A DNA stretch of 5,907 bases, taken from contig DMPQ01000098.1 in NCBI GenBank assembly GCA_003455945.1, positions 6,676 through 12,582 on the forward strand. The letters are read 5' to 3'. This document shows, one piece after another, positions 1-5,907 of the stretch (position 1 is its first letter; the number at the start of each line of letters is the position of its first letter). Below the pieces are notes generated by a model. That model was not told where the DNA came from and ran no database searches. It saw nothing but the letters and a program-made list of their open reading frames with translations. The DNA is from Planctomycetaceae bacterium (GTDB taxonomy: Bacteria > Planctomycetota > Planctomycetia > Pirellulales > Pirellulaceae). The position numbers were made by a program, and so were the translations under genes.

Positions 1-822
1 TTCGGCTCGCAAGGCTCGCCTCCGACTCATCCCGAACTGCTCGACCATCTGGCGACGACCTTTCGGAACGACGGATGGTCGACGAAACAGCTGCTGCGCC
101 GGATCGTCCGGAGCGCCACCTATCGCCAGTCCTCGCGCCGGCGGGATGAAGTGACCGCCGCGGATCCGACGGGCCGCCTTCTCGCGACGCAGCGTCGCGT
201 TCGCGTCGAGGCCGAGATCGTCCGCGATCTGGCGCTCGCCGTGTCCGATGCGCTCGTGCGTCGGATCGGCGGCCCCGGTGTCCATCCGCCTCAGCCGGCC
301 GGCATCTACGCGTTCACGCAACGCAACGTCGCGTGGCCCGAAAGTCGCGGTGCGGATCGCTATCGACGCGGTCTGTACGTCTTCTTCGTCCGCGGCGCCC
401 CGTACCCGCTGCTGACGACGTTCGACGCTCCGAAGTTCGAGACGACCTGCACGCGTCGCGTCCGCAGCAACACCCCGCTTCAGGCGCTGACATTGGCGAA
501 CGATCCCGCCTTTCTGGAACTCGCCGGCATTGCGGGGAGCGCCTGGACCGAGACGACGGCGAGCGACGAGGCAAGGATCGAGACCGCTTGGCGCACCGCC
601 TTGGCTCGCCGACCGTCGGCCGCGGAAGTCGCACGATTCGCTCGGTTCGTCGCTGCCGAACGGACGCTCTGGGCGACCGATCCCGAAGCGAGTTCCGCCT
701 GGCTCGTCGCCCTCGGTCTCGATCCGACGGCGTTCGACGAACGACAGGCGATCGAGAGGGCGACCTGGAGTTCGGTCGCTCGGGCGCTCTTCAATCTCGA
801 CGAGTTCATCACGCGCGAATGA
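1..822 (+). CDS. PSD1 / DUF1553 domain protein, C-terminal part (5' end outside window)
   Basis: The frame is open from the first base, so the gene is cut by the window edge; 273 residues and a TGA stop are visible. An internal GTG at position 151 falls inside the conserved domain and is not the real start. Visible residues 1-170 match the DUF1553 (PSD1) pattern: FGSQGSPPTHPELLDHLA (1-18), the GWS-K-LLR-IV-S-TYRQSS stretch (25-45), the GGPGVHPPQP loop (90-99), DRYRRGLY (119-126), the FDAP motif (141-144) and RSNTPLQALTLANDP (155-169). The end, W-SVARALFNLDEFITRE, is also typical. Full-length relatives carry an N-terminal DUF1549 domain, often preceded by a PSCyt1 haem domain; these would lie upstream of position 1. 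The family is exported and nearly always paired with a DUF1501 gene, as here. Biochemical function is not established. Family assignment is very secure. Confidence 0.95.
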   Translation, partial: FGSQGSPPTHPELLDHLATTFRNDGWSTKQLLRRIVRSATYRQSSRRRDEVTAADPTGRLLATQRRVRVEAEIVRDLALAVSDALVRRIGGPGVHPPQPAGIYAFTQRNVAWPESRGADRYRRGLYVFFVRGAPYPLLTTFDAPKFETTCTRRVRSNTPLQALTLANDPAFLELAGIAGSAWTETTASDEARIETAWRTALARRPSAAEVARFARFVAAERTLWATDPEASSAWLVALGLDPTAFDERQAIERATWSSVARALFNLDEFITRE

Positions 823-824
823 GG
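821..824 (+). promoter_or_regulatory. Ribosome binding site GAGG for the first DUF1501 gene
   Basis: GAGG lies 6 nt before the ATG at 831 and overlaps the TGA stop of the upstream gene (820-822). The alternative in-frame ATG at 819, which overlaps that stop as ATGA, has no Shine-Dalgarno-like sequence before it. The site therefore favours 831 as the start and suggests translational coupling between the two genes. Confidence 0.55.
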
Positions 825-830
825 CTGCCG

Positions 831-2264
831 ATGTCCGACCTGCCGAGTTCACGAGCCTCGTTCGGATCGTTCGACCGCCGGTCGCTGCTTCGCGCCGCCG
901 GACTGTCGGTCGGCGCGACGGCGCTCGCCGGATTGCTGTCGCGCGACGCGAAAGGAGAGGGAGGACCGGGGCGAGTCGTCGCTCCGGAATCGATCCCTCG
1001 CGCCAAAGCGATCATCTTCCTGTTCATGGCCGGTGGCCCGAGTCAGCTCGACCTGTTCCAGGACAAGCCGGAACTGCGCCGCTATCACGGACAGACTCCG
1101 CCGCCGAGCGCGATGGAAGGGAAGCGTTTTGCGTTCCTCAAGGGGAACGAGACGCTGCTCGGTTCGCCTCGCACCTTTCGGCGATGGGGAGAATGCGGGC
1201 AGGAGATCTCGGATCTTCTGCCCGAGCATCGCCGTCTGGTCGATCGGGTCTGTTGGCTGCACGGCATGCGGACCGACGTCTTCAATCACGGCCCGGCGAA
1301 GATCCTGCTCAATACCGGTGCCCCGCAACCGGGACGACCGTCGATGGGGGCCTGGCTCTCGTACGGCCTGGGAAGCGAAGCGGACGACCTGCCGTCGTTC
1401 GTCGTGCTGCAGTCGGGACCGCGCGGGCCGCGCGGCGGATCGGCACTCTGGTCGAGCGGCTTTCTGCCGACCGGTCATCAGGGAGTGCCGCTCCGGAGCG
1501 GGACCGAACCGATCCTGCATCTGGCGAGCCCCGCCGGCCGCCGTCGCGACGACGAACGACGCTTCGTCGATCTGCTGAACGAATCGAACGCCGAACGGCG
1601 CGAAGCGACCGACGACCCCGAGATCGCGACCCGCATCGCCGCCTACGAGATGGCGTTCCGGATGCAGGCCCGCGCTCCCGAACTGATCGACCTCAGCCGC
1701 GAATCGCAACAGGTGCTCGACGACTACGGCGTCGAACCGGGGAAGCCGTCCTATGCGGCGAACTGCCTGATGGCGCGGCGACTGGTGGAGCGAGGCGTCC
1801 GCTTCGTGCAGCTGTATCACACCAATTGGGATCATCACGGCGGACCGACCGAGAACCTCGAGAAGCACCTGCCCGAGGTGACTCGCGAGATCGATCGACC
1901 GACCGTCGCGCTGCTGGACGATCTCGAGCGACGCGGTCTGCTCGACGAAACGATCGTGGTGTGGGGAGGGGAGTTCGGACGGACGCCGATGGGTGAGGTG
2001 CGCGAGTCGACCGGGCGCGATCATCATGTCGACGGCTACACGATGTGGGCCGCCGGAGGAGGCTTTCGTCCGGGGCTGATCCACGGCGCGACCGACGACC
2101 TCGGCCTCGGGACCATCGCCGACGGCAAGCATGTGCACGATCTCCAGGCGACGCTGCTGCATCAGCTGGGGATCGATCACAAGAAGCTGACGTTCCGGTT
2201 TCAGGGGCGCGACTTCCGACTGACCGATGTCCACGGCGAAGTGGTTCACGAGCTGCTGACCTGA
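831..2264 (+). CDS. DUF1501 family exported protein, operon partner of PSD1 gene
   Basis: A 477-residue protein, typical length for DUF1501 (PF07394, alkaline phosphatase/sulfatase-like fold). The start at 831 was chosen for its GAGG site; 819 would add four residues. The N-terminus has a twin-arginine motif, DRRSLLRAAG (15-24), then a hydrophobic stretch to about 37, so Tat export is likely. Family motifs follow in order: IIFLFMAGGPSQLDLFQDKP (61-80), with the likely metal-binding Asp74; HGPAKILLNTGAP (153-165); GRPSMGAWLSYGLGS (168-182); a central helical region (260-325); WDHHGG (333-338); VVWGGEFGRTP (376-386); and GRDHH (395-399). The Asp/His/Glu clusters are likely metal ligands by analogy with the fold. 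Ser171 in the RPSMG motif sits where a nucleophile might be, but this is inference. The gene lies 8 nt after the PSD1 stop and is surely cotranscribed. Substrate and exact reaction are unknown. Confidence 0.93.
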   Translation: MSDLPSSRASFGSFDRRSLLRAAGLSVGATALAGLLSRDAKGEGGPGRVVAPESIPRAKAIIFLFMAGGPSQLDLFQDKPELRRYHGQTPPPSAMEGKRFAFLKGNETLLGSPRTFRRWGECGQEISDLLPEHRRLVDRVCWLHGMRTDVFNHGPAKILLNTGAPQPGRPSMGAWLSYGLGSEADDLPSFVVLQSGPRGPRGGSALWSSGFLPTGHQGVPLRSGTEPILHLASPAGRRRDDERRFVDLLNESNAERREATDDPEIATRIAAYEMAFRMQARAPELIDLSRESQQVLDDYGVEPGKPSYAANCLMARRLVERGVRFVQLYHTNWDHHGGPTENLEKHLPEVTREIDRPTVALLDDLERRGLLDETIVVWGGEFGRTPMGEVRESTGRDHHVDGYTMWAAGGGFRPGLIHGATDDLGLGTIADGKHVHDLQATLLHQLGIDHKKLTFRFQGRDFRLTDVHGEVVHELLT

Positions 2265-2321
2265 GCCGCCGCGAGTCGATTCGGCGCGATGCTCGGTTCT
2301 CGAACGGCGTGCGCGGCGCCG
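2265..2321. other. 57-bp gap between convergent genes
   Basis: This is the space between the stop codons of two converging DUF1501 genes. It is GC-rich. I see only a loose inverted repeat (CGGCGC at 2282-2287 pairing with GCGCCG at 2316-2321, 28-nt loop) and no T-tract on either strand. No convincing intrinsic terminator can be called; termination may be Rho-dependent. Confidence 0.5.
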
Positions 2322-3752
2322 TCAGGTCAGCCCCGGGATCGGATCGCCGTGATAGACCGGCATCGGCCGATCGAGCAGATCGGACCAGGTCGCCTGTCGC
2401 GGCAGACCGAGCGCCCGATAGATCGTCGCCGCAAACTGCTCGGGGGTGACGGGCGTATCGATCGGTTCACCGCCGGCGGCATCGGTCGCGCCGATCACTC
2501 GACCACCCCGGATCCCTCCACCCGCCAACAGGATCGACTGGGCCCGTCCCCAATGGTCGCGACCGGGAAGTCGATAGTGCTGAGCCAGGTGCGAGATCTT
2601 CGGCGTCCGACCGAACTCGCCGGCAACGACGACCAGCGTGTCGTCCAGCCGACCATCGGCCTCGAGCCCTTCGATCAGTGCCGCGACCGCCTGATCCATC
2701 GGCGGCAGCAGCAGATCGCGCAGATGCGGGAACGCATTGCCGTGCGTATCCCACGTCTCGTTGTTCCCGAGATTGACCTGCACGAGCGTTGCGCCGGCGT
2801 CGACCAGGCGTCGGGCCAGCAGCAACGACCAGCCGAAGGCATGTCGACCGTAGCGATCGAGTGTCCCCTCGTCCGCATCGTCGACCCGAAAGACCCTGGC
2901 CATTTCGGGATCGGCGAGCATCGAGAGCGCTCGTCCCGCGAAGCGATCGAACGAATCCGTTTCGGCCAGGCGTTCCAGCGACCGCTGTCGCCGCTGCACT
3001 TCGCCGAGCAGATCGACGCGAGCCGAGAAGCGTTCGGGAGTCAGCTCGGGAGGGAGCTCGAGACTCGGCACGCGAAACTTCAGTCCGACGTCGAGCGGGC
3101 CGCTCTGATGGTCGAACCCGTAGCGCGGCCATGCGCCGTACGACTCGGGATGGAACGGGACGCAATCCAGAAAGTACGGATCGCGATGCGGTCCCATCGA
3201 CGCGGCGAACTGCCCCGGGAGGACGCGTCCGGTCCGATGGATGAGCTTCTCGGGGAGAACGATCGCCGACGGCAGATTGTTGCGCGGAGGGAGCATGGCG
3301 CCGGCGATCGCCGCGATCGACGGATGATCGGTCTCCTTCGGCCGATTCGGATCGAACCCCAGCGGCAGGTCCGACCTTCCCGAGAGCATCGCCATGTGCC
3401 CTTGGGAGTGCTCGTTGAACGAATGAGTCAGACTCCGGACGGCACTCCAGTGATGACTGCAGGCGGCGAGACGAGGGAGATGCTCGCAGATCCGGTAGCC
3501 GGGAGTCCGCGTCGCGATCGTGTCGAACTCGCCGCGGATCTCGCTCGACGCCTCGGGCTTCGGATCGAAGCTCTCGTGCTGCGCGAGCCCTCCGGACAGA
3601 AAGACGAAGATGACCGAGCGGCCGTTCGTCTCGCCGTTCGTCTCGGCTCTCAGTCGAGCGACATCGGCGAGCGTCAGACCGAGCAGACCGATCCCTCCGG
3701 CCTGCAGCCATCGGCGTCGGTCGAGTCGCGGATGTCCCAGCATATCGGTCAT
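2322..3752 (-). CDS. DUF1501 family exported protein (second, divergent paralogue)
   Basis: A 476-residue DUF1501 (PF07394) protein. The start at 3752 is favoured over the in-frame ATG at 3743 because GGGAG lies 6 nt before it. The N-terminus carries a twin-arginine motif, DRRRWLQAGG (11-20), and a hydrophobic stretch to about 34, pointing to Tat export. A short linker holds a doubled ETNG (37-44). Motifs in order: SVIFVFLSGGLAQHESFDPK (46-65), with Asp63 at the expected metal site; HSQGHMAMLSG (115-125); DHPSIAAIAG (142-151); a helical middle region; WDTHGN (334-339); VVVAGEFGRTP (374-384); and GRDHW (397-401). The C-terminal HGDPIPGLT resembles the usual DUF1501 ending. It differs throughout from the DUF1501 protein at 831-2264, so it is not a recent duplicate. 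No PSD1 partner is visible beside it; its upstream neighbour on the same strand is a membrane glycosyltransferase 84 bp away, so cotranscription is possible but unproven. The reaction is unknown. Confidence 0.93.
   Translation of the reverse strand: MTDMLGHPRLDRRRWLQAGGIGLLGLTLADVARLRAETNGETNGRSVIFVFLSGGLAQHESFDPKPEASSEIRGEFDTIATRTPGYRICEHLPRLAACSHHWSAVRSLTHSFNEHSQGHMAMLSGRSDLPLGFDPNRPKETDHPSIAAIAGAMLPPRNNLPSAIVLPEKLIHRTGRVLPGQFAASMGPHRDPYFLDCVPFHPESYGAWPRYGFDHQSGPLDVGLKFRVPSLELPPELTPERFSARVDLLGEVQRRQRSLERLAETDSFDRFAGRALSMLADPEMARVFRVDDADEGTLDRYGRHAFGWSLLLARRLVDAGATLVQVNLGNNETWDTHGNAFPHLRDLLLPPMDQAVAALIEGLEADGRLDDTLVVVAGEFGRTPKISHLAQHYRLPGRDHWGRAQSILLAGGGIRGGRVIGATDAAGGEPIDTPVTPEQFAATIYRALGLPRQATWSDLLDRPMPVYHGDPIPGLT
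3621..3644 (-). repeat. Perfect 12-bp tandem duplication inside the second DUF1501 gene
   Basis: The 12-mer gccgttcgtctc (plus-strand sense) occurs twice back to back. It is in frame and encodes ETNG-ETNG, residues 37-44, in the linker between the export signal and the first conserved beta strand. Length change here in steps of four residues would leave both flanking elements intact. Confidence 0.9.
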
Positions 3753-3836
3753 CGGTGACTCCCGGAGGGTGGTCCGGGCATTGTCGCCGAGCCGGTCGCG
3801 CGGTTCAACGCGAAAGTCGCGCTTCGCGCCGCGGCG
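3753..3836 (-). other. 84-bp gap between glycosyltransferase and second DUF1501 gene
   Basis: Both flanking genes run on the minus strand. The gap holds the GGGAG site of the downstream gene and a small inverted repeat (CGCGAA at 3809-3814, TTCGCG at 3823-3828, 8-nt loop) just after the glycosyltransferase stop. The repeat has no T-tract, so it is at best a weak terminator or attenuator. No recognisable -35/-10 pair was seen. The two genes could be cotranscribed or separately transcribed. Confidence 0.4.
3759..3763 (-). promoter_or_regulatory. Ribosome binding site GGGAG for the second DUF1501 gene
   Basis: Read on the minus strand, GGGAG is followed by a 6-nt spacer and the ATG at 3752. Spacing to the next in-frame ATG (3743) would be 15 nt, too far, so the site decides for 3752. 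Confidence 0.55.
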
Positions 3837-5907
3837 TTATCGCTCGGTTCGCGACTCGCCCGGGCGCCCCGCGACTCGCTCCCCCGATTCCGACGACTCG
3901 CGGCGCAGCCGCCAGAGCAGTCCGTCGTCGCGGATCGGTTCCAGGCGGAAGTCCATCGGCATGTCGTCGGCGATCAGGTGCGCGTGACGCGGAATCGCGA
4001 CGATGATCGTCTCGCCTCGTTCCGCCGCGAACCGGCAGAGCTCGGTCACCTGCGATTCGGCGAACCGATGATCGGGGGTCCGTCCCAGATGCATACGGAT
4101 CGAATCGCCCATCCGTCCGAACCAGACGACCGGCGTCGGATCGTTCTTCGGTCGATTCTGCTCGAGCGTTCCGACCTGTGCGAGCGCTTCGGGGAAGTTC
4201 GACCTGAGCGAGGTGCCGTCGCCATAGACGTCATGCGACAGATAGCCGAGCACGATCGGCAGCGAGGCGCCGAGCAGCCCCCATTTCGCGACGAACGGTC
4301 CATGCGTCGATCGCAGCACGACGAAGGTGAGCGATGCGGCGAAGGCCATGCCGATCCACTGCCACCAATCGGTCGGCCGGATGTCGGGGACCAACCACGC
4401 CTCGACCACTGCCGCCGCGACCGCGACGACGGCAAGCATCGTGACGATCTGCCAGGGGAGCCAGCGCGCCAGATGGCGATGGTATCCCTGGACCAGTCGT
4501 CCCGCCTCGGCGCGCCGACTGAGCAACACACGGACGACGAAGCGACCGAGCAGCAGCGACAGCGGAGGAAGAGCAGGGAGGATGTAGGTCGGCAACTTCG
4601 AGCTCGAGCAACTGAAGAAGCCGATCGTCCAGAGACCGCAGAGCAACAGGTAGCCGTCGTTGCGGGTGCGAAGACCTCGGAGCGACGGACGACGACTGAA
4701 CAACCAGATTGCCGCGGACGGAATCAGCAACGACGTCGGGAACATGCCGGCGAAGACGACCGGCACGTAGAACCACCACGCCTCGCGATGATCGAACGCC
4801 TGAGTGAACCGCTGCAGATTGTGCTTCAGGAAGAAGTGTTCGAGCTGTCCCGGCTCGCGGATGGCGACCGACAGGAACCAGGGGAGCGGGATCGCGATCA
4901 TCGGCACGATGATCCACGCAGCGCGCAGCAGATCGCGCCGCCCGAGACTCCGTTCGAGCCAGCTCCAGAGCAGAAACGGCGGCAGGACGAGGACCGGAGC
5001 GACCGGCCCCTTGGTCAGCACGCCCAAGCCGAGCGCGATGCCGGCGACGAGCCACCACGCAGTGCGCCATGCGCCCGGCGCACTGCCGCGATGCAGCGAT
5101 AGCGCCGCCCAGGTGATCCAGCAGGTCAGGAGCGCATCGGTGATCACGAAGCGACCGACGAGCAGAAAGCCGGCACAGCCGGTCAGCAGCAACGCGCCGA
5201 CGCGCGCCGAGACGACTCCGTAACGCCCGCTGCCGATCAGCAGCACCGCGGCGATCGTTGCGAAACAGGCGAGCGCGACCGGCAGTCGAGCCGACCAGGG
5301 AGCGATGCCGAACGAACGGAAGCTGGTCGCCAACGACCAGAAGAGCATCGCCGGCTTGTCCAGGTACGGATCGCCATGACGAGTCGGCAGGACGAAGTCC
5401 CCCGACTCCGCCATCTCGATCGCGATCTGCACGTTCCGCGTCTCATCCGGTTCCACGAGCGGGAAGTTGAGTCCGGTCAGGATCAGCAGAGCGAAGCCCA
5501 GCAGCATCGCCAGCGAGAGACCGAGAGACCCGAGTCGTGCCGCGGTCTGCTGCGGATTCGCTTCGGCCTCGCGGTCATGTCGCGGAAACGCCAGGTGACT
5601 CCAGACGAATCGCATCAGTCGCCCGGCGCGATGCAGCTCGCCGAATCGCCCCTCGGCTCGCTCGGGCATCGCCGGCTCGCCCGTACGGATCGGAACGTCG
5701 ATCGGATCGATGCCGTCGCTGCGCAGCCAGGCGGCTCGCGCCAGGCGGCGTTCGAAGCCGGTTTCGGTCGCGGGCGTTTCGGCGCCGGGCGTCGGACGAG
5801 CGAGCACGCGGCGCCACGCGCGGCGCGACATCCCCTCGACCGCACAGGCGCCGTCGGCGACACCGGTGCCGAGCAGATGACGGGACAGGAACGTGACTGC
5901 GCGGCGA
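3837..5907 (-). CDS. ArnT/PMT-like membrane glycosyltransferase (GT39/GT83 type), possibly 5' partial
   Basis: The frame ends with TAA at 3837-3839 and stays open to the window edge (689 residues visible). Residues here are numbered from the ATG at 5831 (664 residues). That ATG is doubtful: GAGGGG abuts it with no spacer. Other possible starts are 5669 and 5615, neither with a good ribosome site. About 12 membrane segments run from residue 103 to 530. Family signatures: EPDETR (127-132), with the acidic pair expected for catalysis and metal binding in the first periplasmic loop; HGDPYLDKPAMLFW (152-165); VITDALL (229-235); VLTKGPVAPV (271-280); FFLKHNLQRF (333-342); and SSSKLPTYILPALPPLSLL (409-427), the hallmark of bacterial ArnT-like enzymes. 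A soluble C-terminal part (about 535-664) follows. Enzymes of this type transfer a sugar from a polyprenyl-phosphate carrier to lipid A, glycans or proteins outside the membrane; donor and acceptor here cannot be told. About 100 residues precede the first membrane segment, which is unusual. Confidence 0.9.
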   Translation of the reverse strand, partial: RRAVTFLSRHLLGTGVADGACAVEGMSRRAWRRVLARPTPGAETPATETGFERRLARAAWLRSDGIDPIDVPIRTGEPAMPERAEGRFGELHRAGRLMRFVWSHLAFPRHDREAEANPQQTAARLGSLGLSLAMLLGFALLILTGLNFPLVEPDETRNVQIAIEMAESGDFVLPTRHGDPYLDKPAMLFWSLATSFRSFGIAPWSARLPVALACFATIAAVLLIGSGRYGVVSARVGALLLTGCAGFLLVGRFVITDALLTCWITWAALSLHRGSAPGAWRTAWWLVAGIALGLGVLTKGPVAPVLVLPPFLLWSWLERSLGRRDLLRAAWIIVPMIAIPLPWFLSVAIREPGQLEHFFLKHNLQRFTQAFDHREAWWFYVPVVFAGMFPTSLLIPSAAIWLFSRRPSLRGLRTRNDGYLLLCGLWTIGFFSCSSSKLPTYILPALPPLSLLLGRFVVRVLLSRRAEAGRLVQGYHRHLARWLPWQIVTMLAVVAVAAAVVEAWLVPDIRPTDWWQWIGMAFAASLTFVVLRSTHGPFVAKWGLLGASLPIVLGYLSHDVYGDGTSLRSNFPEALAQVGTLEQNRPKNDPTPVVWFGRMGDSIRMHLGRTPDHRFAESQVTELCRFAAERGETIIVAIPRHAHLIADDMPMDFRLEPIRDDGLLWRLRRESSESGERVAGRPGESRTER

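Noticed and set aside
333..830. Upstream extension of the first DUF1501 frame to an ATG at 333
   Set aside because: The extra part lies over the PSD1 coding sequence in another frame and is Arg/Ser-rich. The Tat-type signal just after 831 shows where the protein begins.
530..1996. 488-codon plus-strand frame overlapping the PSD1 and DUF1501 genes
   Set aside because: The translation is extremely Arg/Ser-rich, low in complexity, and shows no family features; it is an out-of-frame shadow.
849..2249. 466-codon open frame on the minus strand, opposite the first DUF1501 gene
   Set aside because: It is a mirror of a securely identified gene. Stop codons are rare in every frame of GC-rich coding DNA, and the translation is Arg/Gln/His-rich with no recognisable motif.
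2289..3758. 489-codon plus-strand frame opposite the second DUF1501 gene
   Set aside because: It covers nearly the same span as the real minus-strand gene, which has clear DUF1501 motifs. The plus-strand product is charged and motif-free.
3809..3828. Small inverted repeat considered as an intrinsic terminator for the glycosyltransferase gene
   Set aside because: The stem is only 6 bp and no T-tract follows, so it does not meet the usual standard and is mentioned only within the gap entry.
3978..5102. 374-codon plus-strand frame opposite the glycosyltransferase
   Set aside because: The product is Arg/Glu/Asp/Gln-rich, as expected when a hydrophobic membrane protein gene is read antisense. 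No ribosome site or motif supports it.

Overview
The window looks like chromosome from a GC-rich member of the Planctomycetota. The main reason is the gene families: a PSD1/DUF1553 protein followed by a DUF1501 protein is a hallmark of planctomycete genomes (also common in Verrucomicrobia and Lentisphaerae). Third codon positions are strongly G/C rich, and I estimate overall GC at about 65% by eye. No RNA gene, mobile element, CRISPR array or phage-like gene was seen. Four protein-coding genes fill almost all of the DNA.

Layout. On the plus strand, positions 1-822 hold the C-terminal end of a PSD1/DUF1553 protein whose start lies outside the window. A DUF1501 protein (831-2264) follows 8 nt after its stop codon, in the standard two-gene operon arrangement. 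A 57-bp gap separates this from the minus-strand genes, which converge on it. Reading along the minus strand, these are a large ArnT/PMT-like membrane glycosyltransferase (GT39/GT83 type; 3837 to the window edge) and then a second, clearly different DUF1501 protein (3752-2322), 84 bp downstream of the glycosyltransferase.

How the genes work together. PSD1 and DUF1501 proteins are usually encoded in pairs, both exported, with DUF1501 belonging to the alkaline phosphatase/sulfatase-like fold. Their biochemical role is not established, although genomic association with surface or polysaccharide metabolism is often suggested. The glycosyltransferase would move a sugar from a polyprenyl-phosphate carrier to an acceptor on the outer face of the cytoplasmic membrane. 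A shared theme of envelope or polysaccharide chemistry is inference only.

I found no convincing new biological system here. The points most worth a second look are the long N-terminal extension of the glycosyltransferase, whose reading frame stays open to the window edge; the pair of divergent DUF1501 paralogues facing each other tail to tail; and a perfect in-frame 12-bp tandem duplication just after the export signal of the second DUF1501 protein.
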